DNA of 64,000 bases from Gautieria morchelliformis (taxonomy: Eukaryota; Basidiomycota; Agaricomycetes; Gomphales; Gomphaceae): the NCBI GenBank assembly GCA_015179125.1, contig WHVA01000286.1, positions 81,227 to 145,226 of the forward strand. The letters run 5' to 3'. Made by a program: the position numbers and the translations under genes. The notes beneath the pieces are model-generated. The model did no database searches and was not told the origin of the DNA. It worked only from the letters and a program-made list of their open reading frames with translations. Every line of letters starts with the position of its first letter. Position 1 is the stretch's first letter. Positions 35,371-45,931 of the stretch are shown one piece after another.

Positions 35371-36233
35371 TCATCCAACAACCCACAACACATGCTCCTC
35401 CGCAGAACGCCCAGCCTTCCATTCAAGCCACACATCATAGGAGCACTGGTCGTGAATAGTCTGGGTGTAAAATTTGCTGGCGAAGGTCATTCCCTCGCAT
35501 GAAGGACGATATGTCTGTTCTGCAGTGTATTTCGCCAGGGTGTTGTAATGAAACATGCCCGGACCGATCTTGAGCGACTTTGCAGTCGTACGAAGACCTC
35601 CGTGCGTGGTGGGGGGCGCCACGACAACGAGTCCTCCAGGACTTGGAACTGGGAGGGGTCCCTGTTCTGATCGTGAGCATATATCAGGTGATGTGAACAA
35701 TGCGATGCATACATAATGCGGCCAGAAGATTGAGTCACCGTTTTATTAAGAAACAAATCCCTCAATTCCCACTCCACGTCGGAGCGCAAGCCAGCTTTCT
35801 CAGCGTCAAAGTCTGAGATAACTATGGTAGGGATAACAAGAGGCGGCAGGGCGAGAACCGTTACGGTCGATGAGTCCGAGCTGTTGATCGCTGAGGAACC
35901 GGGATCGCTGCTGGCTACTGGCTTCTGGTCGGTGAGCGCGCCCGGCCACACCAGAGCATCTAGGGTGAACCACGGGACAACGGTCAAGTACTTCCGCTCG
36001 ACGGTATGAGCATCGGCATTGCGCAGCTTGAATTCGCGGATCTTTGCAACACCACGGAGAATGTCTGCTTTACAGCCACGATGCTTTGAGAGAATGGGAA
36101 CATGTTCATGAACGGTTAAAAGTTTCTGGATGTGAAAGATACACGGAGAAAGAAGTACTCTGGAGAGCACTTGGGGGGTCCTAGCTCGACAGAGAAAATA
36201 CTTATACCATTCCTGCCTGCCAGCCGCGAACAC
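35371..36233 (-). CDS. Uncharacterised protein gene (probably two exons)
   Basis: I do not recognise the family. The upstream exon encodes VHEHVPILSKHRGCKADILR, then AKIREFKLRNADAHTVERKY and LTVVPWFTLDALVWPG, an acidic Ser-rich linker, and PTIVISDFDAEKAGLRSDVE before a donor near 35745. After an acceptor near 35675 the frame continues to PSPGGLVVVAPPTTHGGL and ends with MFHYNTLAKYTAEQTYRPSC, FASKFYTQTIHDQCSYDVW and a stop at 35371. The even composition and the clean frame change at plausible splice sites support a real gene. The start is unresolved because the upstream side runs into a fold-back element at 36231. The gene may be truncated at its 5' end by that insertion. Confidence 0.4.
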
Positions 36234-36346
36234 TGTCTCGCGACCTGTAAAACTTCCCTGTCAAGAGAGCAGCGAGTGGGATGTGGCTGGCCACATCCGA
36301 CTTGCTACTCTCTTGACGCAGAAGTTTTACAGGTCGCGAGACAGTG
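36231..36346. repeat. 116-bp fold-back (MITE-like) element
   Basis: The ends cactgtctcgcgacctgtaa and its reverse complement pair over about 27 bp, and inner arms caagagag / ctctcttg and gatgtgg / ccacatc extend the hairpin. No target-site duplication is certain. Confidence 0.75.
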
Positions 36347-36452
36347 CTGAAAGGCTCGAGCTGCTTTCAGCAGCAAAGACTAGACACAATTAATTATGAA
36401 AATATAATATTGGTCTGCAGGTGTAAAATTACGTCACCAAGCCACCAGTCAC

Positions 36453-37251
36453 GTGATGGCCCCACGAAGTATGGTGTCGCCTCTGGGACTGACCAGGACT
36501 GCTCAGCCATATCGTGCAATCCGCTTGCTGTCCACTACCAGTGCACGATGTAGTCACTATGAAACGTTACCTGTGCCTAGAACGGCTTCGAAGATAGTTA
36601 TTAAAGCTAGCTTTTACAAGGTCGGGCTAACTTGTAACAGAAGGATCTTTTGACTAACTGGATACTTTGTTTTATAATTTAGCTGAGCAAGAAATATCAC
36701 CCTGACGTAAAGATCAACGACAAAGGTGCCAAGGAGAAGTTCCAGGCGGTGAACGAGGCATATTCTGTTTTAGGGGACGATAGACGAAGGTGGGAACGTA
36801 TTCAAATAATAAGTCTGCTGACAGACGTGACATGAACTAGACGAGCCTATGACCGTGAACTGACTCCTCGCCCGTCCATCTACGCGGCCTTCACAAGCAC
36901 ACGCTCATTATTATGAGCCGTCGTTCACGTACGAAACGCGCCGACGAGGGGCCAGCTATGCTTGGGAAAATGCACGTCGTGGTCGGACACGTACATCAAG
37001 CACACTCTCCACCATTCAAACAGTATCCCTTTGGCGAAAGCAATCGATCAAGTAGTCACCCACCGTGGCCACCACCCGGACGGAATCCTTTCTCGTCTCC
37101 TCATGTTCGGAGAGCAACGGGACGTCGTACCCCGTTTGAAAGAGGAGAAGATCGCCTCAGGAAAGAGCCAGTTGCTGTGAGGATCGGACAGGTACTGGGC
37201 CTGATGTTTTTCATTGTGGCACTCAGCGGAGGTTTAGGCACACGGGGATAA
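36453..37251 (+). pseudogene. Mitochondrial J-domain (DnaJ-like) gene, apparently decayed
   Basis: A host gene resembling fungal mitochondrial J-proteins of the Jid1 type, which stimulate mitochondrial Hsp70. The N-terminus (LTRTAQPYRAIRLLSTTSAR) is an Arg/Ser-rich presequence, followed by HYETLPVPRTASKIVIKASF. An intron (about 36593-36682) leads to [20 protein letters not shown] with the essential HPD, then [13 protein letters not shown], a second intron and RAYDREL. Downstream parts lie in different frames: YYEPSFTYETRRRGASYAWE, then PPFKQYPFGESN and NPFSSPHVRRATGRRTPFER, ending with a membrane segment, IGQVLGLMFFIVALSGG. At least two frame changes (near 36880 and near 36990) lie in stretches without good splice sites, so this copy is probably a pseudogene. 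Alternatives are sequencing indels or unseen introns. Confidence 0.65.
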
Positions 37252-37329
37252 GAAGTATGCATACTTGAAAAGTGCCTCTGGTGAGATCTGGCACCAGCTG
37301 GCTCAGAGCGTGAGGATCGGGAAATGCAC

Positions 37330-37530
37330 ATACCAAATTCTCTTAGTAAGCGTGCAATTCCTGAAAATGAAACTCGGGAGTCGGAATGCTTTTTCCCAAA
37401 CCAAGCGAGGATTGCGAAGAAACTCCAGGAAAAGCGCCGTGAATCTGCGGATTTGGCTTAGGTAGATATATCAGGGGTTTCGTCGAAGTTCAAATTTGAA
37501 ATACGCCAAGTCATTTCGAGCCCAGTTGCG
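37330..37530. repeat. Duplicated locus copy B, leftmost block
   Basis: attctcttagtaagcgtgca and gatatatcagg followed by cgtcgaag-tcaaattt match copy A at 6706-6785. Copy B has about 80 extra bases between these blocks. Confidence 0.65.
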
Positions 37531-37884
37531 CGTCGAAGTTTGTATTTCGATTCCCCCTTCTCTTGACATCACCCACGGGCCACCACCGTGCCATCGCTAC
37601 ATGCAGCCGCCCTGTTGTCATCGTTGTTGAGTCTAGTACACTCTCGTGATCTCGTGTGTCACTGCACTCCTGACCATGTATCTCCTCAGCAGCCTCTGCA
37701 TTCTCGCTCGATAGCGTAGCTCTTCGTCTCCACAGTCGCGGGATTCACCTTGCGTTATGCACCTGCGTGATCCCGAGATCGTGCTGTCAGCTGCTGTAGT
37801 GCTCGGCATGGCAGGTCTGCGCTCACGCTCTCTTCTCCGTCTCACGCACAGTGATCCCTCTATCCTAGCCATTTGCCCCTGATT
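37531..37884. other. Unassigned sequence left of the palindrome
   Basis: No gene is seen. This is part of the 3.7 kb present in copy B but absent from copy A. Confidence 0.45.
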
Positions 37885-39298
37885 CCCGGTGAAAAGCGGT
37901 TGTGCTGGCATCTGTCGGCGTCGGGAAAAATCTGCTCCCTCAAAAAAAGTCCGGCCAGAGCAGATAAGTGAGACAATAGCAGCTGAGAGCAGAGCGTGAG
38001 CGCCGGGAAACTACCGTTTTGCGCAGCTCAATCTGCGCAAATCTGTTAAAATAGTATTCTCACACAAACAGACCAGCACAGATTCAGAAATTTTACTGAA
38101 AGCAGATTAGAGCATATTAGAATATATCTATTATTAGCAACTGGCTACAAAACAGATTCTAGCAGTGTCTGTCCGCCGCTTGTCGTCGAATATGACAAAC
38201 AGCCGTAATCACCGAAAAACGTGCAGTCTACGCAAGGGCTGTTAACGGTGCACGCCTCTGATTAAGGCTGACCACTCACCATAGCCAGACAGAAAGCAGC
38301 TGCGACACGGCACAGAGCTGTTACCTGAATGGTTGCACCTGCTTTTGGTTTTCTGCCCACTGATCGCAAGCTGAACGATAGCGTTAACTACGATATGGTC
38401 AAAATAATTATGTCGAGGAAAAATGCTCACCCCTTGACGTTCGCCGATGCGTGACTTTGTCCCCACGGTACGTCTGGGATGAGTATCCACAGTGGCGTGG
38501 TATCGGTGGGCTGTATGCGTACGGGAAGTGCTCGATCACCCTGCGGCCCCGGACGCGTGTCCATATCCAAACCTTGACCTGTGCATGGGTACGGGTGCAG
38601 GCGGGCACGTCAACACCACGACTGGCTACCAGCTCGTTGGGGGCACTGGGATTGGGGATATCGGGGCTCAGCCTGCCACGCGAAGAAGCAAGGCCACTGT
38701 CGGGAAGATCACATGGCGCAGCGGGCGCGATGGGCGGGCTGCATCCTCAGCTGCAGCTGTGCAGGTGGTCTGCTGGGCGACGGTGCACGGGATGACGGCG
38801 ATGTCGATGTGAACGGGTGTGGTGTAGGCGGCTCTAATGGGGGGATATGGAGGAGGGTGGTGGGCGAGACCATGGTTGAACGTTGATGGGGGGATGGAAG
38901 AAGCGGGGGATGTGGCGAGAGGAGAGAAAGAAAGAGCCTTAGCACTGCATATATGTGATTTTCCTTCTGTTGGGGTATTGGTACTTGTCGTGATCAATTG
39001 CTTGGGGTTTTTCTGGCGCTGAACATTTTTTTTCGTTGATTCTTATAGTTGCTGCGCTGATTACAAGCGAGCAAAGTACAGGCACAGCAAAAGGTAGCAA
39101 AAGCAAAGTAGATTATACGAAATTTTAGAAATGTTAGTCCCCAAGTCACAGTCCCAGTCATTTCAGGTAGCTGGATTTCAGTTCTTCGAGTGGGTTTACC
39201 AAATACGCAGATTTGAGAGCAGATACTGCCCAATTAGCGCAGTTTGCAGATTTTGCGTCCGACAGCGTCCCATCCCAGCATAACCTCTTTTCACCGGG
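37885..39298 (+). mobile_element. 1.4-kb TIR element, first copy
   Basis: The left end is cccggtgaaaagcggttgtg and the right end is its inverted variant, ending aacctcttttcaccggg. Both share a cccggtgaaaag core and a downstream aaatctgc, so they are diverged terminal inverted repeats. No transposase is recognised, so it is probably a non-autonomous element, perhaps hAT-like by its (c/t)aggcccgg start in other copies. It holds what look like captured spliced pieces: an intron-like gtgagcat...ttcag segment (mirror of 40433-40535) and a pyrimidine-rich leader before an ATG (mirror of 39990). Confidence 0.65.
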
Positions 39299-39390
39299 GT
39301 TTAGGGTGGAGCGCACGTCCGGGCCAAGTGATGCTCATTCTAAGACTAGTGCAGGTGCAGCGGACAGGGAAGGAGCCAGAAGCAAGAAAT
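37885..39390 (+). repeat. Left arm of a 3.1-kb palindrome
   Basis: These 1,506 bp are the reverse complement of 39472-40977; paired positions sum to 78862. Every open frame in the arm recurs in mirror position with identical translation, so identity is very close to complete. The arm contains a whole 1,414-bp TIR unit (37885-39298) plus 92 bp. Confidence 0.92.
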
Positions 39391-39471
39391 CAGGCCCGGT
39401 GAAAAGAGGTTATGCTGGGATGGGACGCTGTCGGACGCAAAATCTGCAAACTGCGCTAATCGGGCAGTATC
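39391..39471 (+). repeat. Palindrome spacer: truncated third terminus
   Basis: The 81-bp centre starts caggcccggtgaaaagaggt and repeats, almost unchanged, the inner terminus found at 39560-39645. It is therefore the first part of a third element copy, cut off at the centre of the palindrome. Confidence 0.75.
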
Positions 39472-40977
39472 ATTTCTTGCTTCTGGCTCCTTCCCTGTCC
39501 GCTGCACCTGCACTAGTCTTAGAATGAGCATCACTTGGCCCGGACGTGCGCTCCACCCTAAACCCCGGTGAAAAGAGGTTATGCTGGGATGGGACGCTGT
39601 CGGACGCAAAATCTGCAAACTGCGCTAATTGGGCAGTATCTGCTCTCAAATCTGCGTATTTGGTAAACCCACTCGAAGAACTGAAATCCAGCTACCTGAA
39701 ATGACTGGGACTGTGACTTGGGGACTAACATTTCTAAAATTTCGTATAATCTACTTTGCTTTTGCTACCTTTTGCTGTGCCTGTACTTTGCTCGCTTGTA
39801 ATCAGCGCAGCAACTATAAGAATCAACGAAAAAAAATGTTCAGCGCCAGAAAAACCCCAAGCAATTGATCACGACAAGTACCAATACCCCAACAGAAGGA
39901 AAATCACATATATGCAGTGCTAAGGCTCTTTCTTTCTCTCCTCTCGCCACATCCCCCGCTTCTTCCATCCCCCCATCAACGTTCAACCATGGTCTCGCCC
40001 ACCACCCTCCTCCATATCCCCCCATTAGAGCCGCCTACACCACACCCGTTCACATCGACATCGCCGTCATCCCGTGCACCGTCGCCCAGCAGACCACCTG
40101 CACAGCTGCAGCTGAGGATGCAGCCCGCCCATCGCGCCCGCTGCGCCATGTGATCTTCCCGACAGTGGCCTTGCTTCTTCGCGTGGCAGGCTGAGCCCCG
40201 ATATCCCCAATCCCAGTGCCCCCAACGAGCTGGTAGCCAGTCGTGGTGTTGACGTGCCCGCCTGCACCCGTACCCATGCACAGGTCAAGGTTTGGATATG
40301 GACACGCGTCCGGGGCCGCAGGGTGATCGAGCACTTCCCGTACGCATACAGCCCACCGATACCACGCCACTGTGGATACTCATCCCAGACGTACCGTGGG
40401 GACAAAGTCACGCATCGGCGAACGTCAAGGGGTGAGCATTTTTCCTCGACATAATTATTTTGACCATATCGTAGTTAACGCTATCGTTCAGCTTGCGATC
40501 AGTGGGCAGAAAACCAAAAGCAGGTGCAACCATTCAGGTAACAGCTCTGTGCCGTGTCGCAGCTGCTTTCTGTCTGGCTATGGTGAGTGGTCAGCCTTAA
40601 TCAGAGGCGTGCACCGTTAACAGCCCTTGCGTAGACTGCACGTTTTTCGGTGATTACGGCTGTTTGTCATATTCGACGACAAGCGGCGGACAGACACTGC
40701 TAGAATCTGTTTTGTAGCCAGTTGCTAATAATAGATATATTCTAATATGCTCTAATCTGCTTTCAGTAAAATTTCTGAATCTGTGCTGGTCTGTTTGTGT
40801 GAGAATACTATTTTAACAGATTTGCGCAGATTGAGCTGCGCAAAACGGTAGTTTCCCGGCGCTCACGCTCTGCTCTCAGCTGCTATTGTCTCACTTATCT
40901 GCTCTGGCCGGACTTTTTTTGAGGGAGCAGATTTTTCCCGACGCCGACAGATGCCAGCACAACCGCTTTTCACCGGG
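39472..40977 (-). repeat. Right arm of the palindrome
   Basis: Reverse complement of 37885-39390. The second TIR unit occupies 39564-40977 and ends ctttt-caccggg at 40977, followed by cctaaacg. Confidence 0.92.
39564..40977 (-). mobile_element. 1.4-kb TIR element, second copy (inverted)
   Basis: Mirror image of 37885-39298 with the same terminal core at both ends. Open frames of 60-114 codons inside are the same as in the first copy and show no known transposase. Confidence 0.65.
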
Positions 40978-42911
40978 CCTAAACGCGAAACGCCCCTCAT
41001 CCAGCAGCAAATGTCTGAATGCGAGGTTGTTCCCCGTGGTGGTGTGCAGTAATACGATATCTCTAGCGTTGGATGGTGAGTAACTGTGCATTTATGGCAT
41101 CCCCTGTGCATTTTTACTCACGTTGTATGCCTCCGCTGCAGGTTCTACCCATCATGCTTAACACCGCGTGCAACGAGCCAGGCCTCATCATCAACCGCGT
41201 TGCTTCTCAGAGGGTATGTTCATGCATTCCGTTATATACACAGTGCATATATCCTGACGTTTTCCCTTTCATTTCCCACCTCCTCTGCGTGCCTCCATTT
41301 CTCCTGGCCTGCATTCATTTTCAGCTAGCATTTGGGGTTGCAGCGGGTATTGGCGATGTATGTATACAGGATAGCAGTAGGTAGCTTAGTGACTAGTTGA
41401 CCCTTCTAGCCTGGTCAGTCTAGTTGTGTATGCAAATTGTATTATATTTTCAACCATTACAGTGAATTGAGACCAGAAATCCGCCATACAGGGTCGAAAT
41501 ACTAATCCATATGGCGCGCCAGATCCATCCCTCGATGCAAATCTGCGACTTGCCCGGTTGGTATAGCCTCAATTATCCGGCGACGTCTGGCGAGTGCGGC
41601 GAGTCAATTAATTGGCTGCCATATCTCACCATATCTAGCCAGACTGCCAGAGTCAATTTTCACTGGGATTACGGGATCAACTAGACAGGCATCCACCCGG
41701 AGTAATATTGAGGCGTGGGGAAGAAAGAGACAAGCAGTGTAAATGTGTTTTGAATCCCCTTGTACTTAGTGCCATAATGCTCCGGCGAAGTGCGAAATCG
41801 AAGGTGCTTGGCAAGCATTGTGGCACTAAGTACTAGGGGATTCAAAACACGCTTGCTTCTACTTACAAGCACTGATTGCTTCTACTTACTCCTTCTCAAC
41901 ACGCTGGGATCAGATATAGAAGCCCCTAGGTGGATAGGCAACTATTAATAATTTGGCCTATAGCATGTCTATCTCCAAGAGACACCAGCGAAAATCGTAA
42001 GAATTGATTGACTGATCCTGCACACGCAGGTTTTGTGACTTGGGCCGGTATATGTGAGGGTAATGTTACGCAACCCATATCGCGGAACACGACAACGCGA
42101 ATCGATCATCCTAACTCTTGTCTGATGAGTCCAAATCAAGGAGCGCTGGGTGCCAAGCGGAGCAATGACATGGGCGCATCAACGCCTATGGCACCCGCGG
42201 ACAGTTGGGAGTATTCCTTCGATCAAAGTGGCTAAGTATTTCAAAATCTGCATCTTTGTGGCCGAGCTTGGAGAGAGAAGAGGAGGCACGAGACCCACAT
42301 GCAGGCGGATCTAGGTTTCAGTTCTTGGCCAGTGACCAGTCGATTGTTCGACTATGCAGTCGTTCTTGCCGAACGATCGAATTGCTATCTGATCGGGTGC
42401 TATAAACGTTCCCGACCACACTTATTTAGTTGCCCCCTTCAAACCAAGGATGGTGTCACTAAGTATCATCACGTGCATCAACGCATGTTACAAGTAATGC
42501 TTTGATGGTATTATGATTGCCACACAGGAGTTATTTACGCGATCCACGAGATGTGTTGACATGCAGAAACCATACAGTATTGCATAATAGCCGTATCGAG
42601 ACCAATGACACTTGAATATGAACCTACTGCACTGCACACGTACAGCATACTTTGCGCGCCGATCATACGTGGAGCGTAAAACACATCACTAGAACCCCAA
42701 TGCCAAGAAGGCCACTGCGCGGCATTATAATTGAAAGTTTAGATGCCGAATTGGGAACGGAAGATGCAGAGGGAATATAAGTGCTGCAAAACAACAATCA
42801 GCCAGGATGACAATGATCACAGACGCAGGTGAAACAGCTGATACCTGGTGGCTCCCAATTGTGAAGCTAACGTCGTCTGTGTGGTGGGTATGGTTGGCGT
42901 CGTTGATGTAG
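40978..42911. other. Copy B noncoding host sequence
   Basis: From about 41220 this matches copy A. Between 40978 and 41220 there are exon-like pieces around a short intron-like gtgagtaa...ctgcag stretch (about 41077-41142), but no recognisable protein. Confidence 0.5.
41745..41855. repeat. Fold-back element in copy B
   Basis: gtgttttgaatcccc and tacttagtgccataatgc at the left pair with gcattgtggcactaagta and ggggattcaaaacac at the right. It is absent at the matching point of copy A and sits at the edge of a locally inverted block. Confidence 0.75.
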
Positions 42912-43663
42912 TCAGGAGGGTGGGCAAGGGCGGCAAGGGCGGTGGGGGGGTGGTGGGGGTGGCGGGGGTATCAAGCTCGGCACGAAAATCAAGGAGCTAG
43001 TGCTCGACGGAGTCGTTTGGAAGGTGGTGAAGGGAGTAGTCGACGTTGCGGCTTGAAAAGACGTGGAAGTCTCAAAAGTAAAAGAAGTCTCCAAAGTAAA
43101 CGTGGAAGTAATCTCAGGCCCGTCCACACATGACTCTCCATTCGGACAGCACTCCGTAAACTGGTCACAATATGTCCTGTTGAAGCGTGAGTAGCCCTGC
43201 ATAAATTCTACATAATCAGCTTCAGACATACCCCGCCATACAGCAAGCATCTAAAGTGAGACACATGTACCATGAATATGTCAGCAAACACTCGGACTGA
43301 ACTGGGACCAAATTTTACCTCCGCATAGCGAGTCAGATTGGAAACAGCAGGCATCCCCCGGTCTGTTGCATTTGGTGCCTGATAAACAACAGGCTGGACG
43401 TCCAATTAAGCTGGCATGAAGAAAGCAAGGGTATCACTCGTGGACGTACTCTGTGAACAGCAGTGACCGTCAGAAGGACAACAGAAATCGGTATTTTGGC
43501 AGAGGTCCAATGAGCCGCATGTGGACTGACGGCCGAGTAATCCAGTCAGGGTTTTGCCCTCGCTTGCCCGGAGAGGCTCCGTGCCAGGACGACGGATGGG
43601 GGGTGAGCCTCGGAGAGCAGTCACCACCATCGGTAAGAGCAGGAACGCCAGCATGTGTTTCAT
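42912..43663 (-). CDS. Secreted cysteine-rich, Ser/Thr-rich protein (copy B)
   Basis: Paralogue of the gene at 8884-9710. The ATG at 43663 opens nearly the same signal peptide (MKHMLAFLLLPMVVTALRG). The first cysteine block reads CGSLDLCQNTDFCCPSDGHC and the later one FNRTYCDQFTECCPNGESCV, so the cysteines are kept while other residues vary, which suggests selection. The Ser/Thr-rich stalk is followed by a Pro-rich end. The last exon diverges from copy A after a poly-C tract near 42935-42955, so the stop at 42912 may not be the true end, or the copy may be shortened. Introns are inferred as in copy A. Confidence 0.6.
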
Positions 43664-43930
43664 AACTTCCACTTGTGCTGAGTCTGTCCTTGGGGAAGCG
43701 TTTCCAAGTCTGCAGGTGCTTTTATCTTGCACGGAATGGCGCCCATAATGGAGCACTGCATCAACCCATTGTTTTACTTCCTATATGAGGCAATGTCAAG
43801 TTAATCCCTCACAGCAATACAACCATACATGGCGAGCATACGATCAGGGTTCGCGGAAACGTCACAGATTGAAACTCAGTTAGTACATGAAGTACTTTTC
43901 AAGGAAAGATCTCATGCTTTGGGATGAACA

Positions 43931-44125
43931 GTGCTTCAGTACTGTTCCCAAGCGGAGAAATCTCGACATTGGACATAGTCACAGCAGCCATAGCGTTTTA
44001 CTTACCCACAGGATATCATGGAACTTGGTGAAATTTGAGGTCTTGGCATTCGTCAAGCAGTCCGAGAATGACCCCGTTGGAAGATAGCTGGCTGAGCCTG
44101 ACACTAACCCTAAAACAGAAATACT
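43931..44125. repeat. Copy B tail matching 33041-33240
   Basis: gtgcttcagtactgttccca and the following 190 bp are shared with the sequence to the right of the composite insertion. Confidence 0.82.
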
Positions 44126-45931
44126 GTAGCCGCACGACCAATGGCTCAACGATATTTTGCGTGACATGGAACTTCCATTGGGACAATGGCTCAAGGGTCC
44201 ATGTGATGCGTGACACACCCAATATGGCTCAGAAAGACTGAGGCCGAAGACGGACCTGTTGTAGACTCGAACCTAGTCAGGGACTGGTGGCACTTATTAG
44301 GAGTTATACACGGTTCACAGGGGTTAGCGCCGCGTGGTGCTAAACGGTGGTAATCGCCGGTGCACAGCGCTGGCCACCAGCGTGCACCACCACGGGTTGG
44401 TACCCGGCCGTGCTGACTGATGCTGTCCACGGCCAACCTGTACCTCACAGCCTCGAACACCGACACAGGGCAGACCCGCAACATGTGGCCAGTGGTGAGT
44501 ACTACCTGCCGCTGATAAACAGCAGATATCGCTGATTAACAGTACATGTTCCCGTTCCATCATGCCTGGCAGGGGGAAACGATCCACGCCAGGGAATCCG
44601 GCGGTGACACCCAGGAAAGCTCAGACCACTGCAGGAAGAAAGGCACTTGTCATCAGTTCCGGAGGGACTGATAACAAGTGTCGAAACCATTGCGGACCAG
44701 TGCTCGGATACTGGTCCGCAGTGGCTTCAATGAAGCTGCGGCGAAGTTGGAAGACGCACGCTGATGTGCAGTAAACGAAATGACTTTAAGTACAATTGGC
44801 ACTGCTCATCAGTGTCCAATCACTGCTTAGAAGTTCAAATTATAATATATAAGTCACTGGTATCAATTGCTAGTATACACTGCTGTAGGAGCTGAAAAAA
44901 GGATACAATCTGGGCGCAGGAACAAGGGCAAAGTTCGGTTGTACTCGAGGTAGCGAAAGGCATGAAGCAGATGGTAGGACGTCGGGTACGCAGCCAAACA
45001 CTGCGACAAGGGGCACCGTAAGTCTGCGTGAAGATGTGACTTGTGAAAATGAGACGAGGGCGGAATGGAGGACATTGAGACATGCTGTAGGAGGATAAAT
45101 ACGAAGTGGCATTGGCAAAGGTTAGTTCCTCTGCATTGCTAGTCGGTGAGCTGGGGATTTCAATCATTGTGAATTGGTCAGTATTAGTGAGAGATGCGCA
45201 GACCCAGCTTATGAGAACCATGCAGGGAATGGGGGAAAGACACACGCACCAAGTTAGTTTGGTCTGGGATTCTCTTTCACTTGAGATGTTTTGCCAGCAT
45301 TACCAGTTGGCAAAATGTGGCTTTCTTTCAATCATTGCCAGTGTTGGTCAGGGCAGCGTCGTGCTTACAATCAGATGCCACGGGACGGAGCACTAGTACC
45401 ACGATTGGGGGCTGGGTGTGGACGAAACAGGGTGGGGTGGAGATGGACACGCGAGTGTACGGCGGGGCCGACAGCTGGTGAGTCTCAGCGCCGAATGTTA
45501 GATAACAGCGCTCACCTGAGAGTGGGGGCGATTGGTGACCAGGTTCCTCGTGGAAGTCGACGGTGCACCAAGGGCTGCCACTTGGCGCTGGGTGCGAGCG
45601 ACGTCCGATGGGACGTGTTGAACCACGGTGCCACGCGTTGTGTGACAACGCGCGGCAGCATGTGTTCCCGATCGAGGGTGGGTGCGAGTGGGTGCGAGTG
45701 CTGCAAATGGTAATTGCCAGCGTGGACTGCTGAAAGTCAGCGGCCGGTGATGCCGGGCGGCCCCAGGCCCGGTGAACTGTGTATTACTGCTTATGAGGCG
45801 CGTCGCGGAGTAACAATCTCCGCTTGAATCTTTTGTGGGGACTTAGAATTTTCACGCATGCACAACTTGAGGTCTCGCCTGTGAGACACTGCACACACTA
45901 TGGCCAGACTGAACTGACAAAAAGGTAGTAT
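44126..45931. other. Unassigned, with small hairpins
   Basis: No gene is supported. Hairpins lie at 44648-44684 (cacttgtcatcagttcc with its complement) and 44694-44720 (cggaccagt/actggtccg). A short Gypsy end fragment lies at 45791-45843. Confidence 0.5.
45791..45843 (-). mobile_element. Ty3/Gypsy 3'-end fragment, minus strand
   Basis: The reverse complement matches 54089-54142: the end of an internal region (agattcaagcggaga) followed by an LTR start, tgttactccgcgacgc. It is a small fossil remnant in opposite orientation. Confidence 0.65.

Larger units (their letters stand above)
41220..43930. repeat. Duplicated locus copy B, main part
   Basis: Aligns with copy A 6790-9979 and includes the second cysteine-rich gene. 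It runs without a break across the GAACA site at 43926-43930. Confidence 0.8.

Noticed and set aside
38242-40620. Mirror-image open frames in the palindrome as genes
   Set aside because: They are short, overlap each other on both strands, and are identical only because the arms are identical. No transposase motif was seen.
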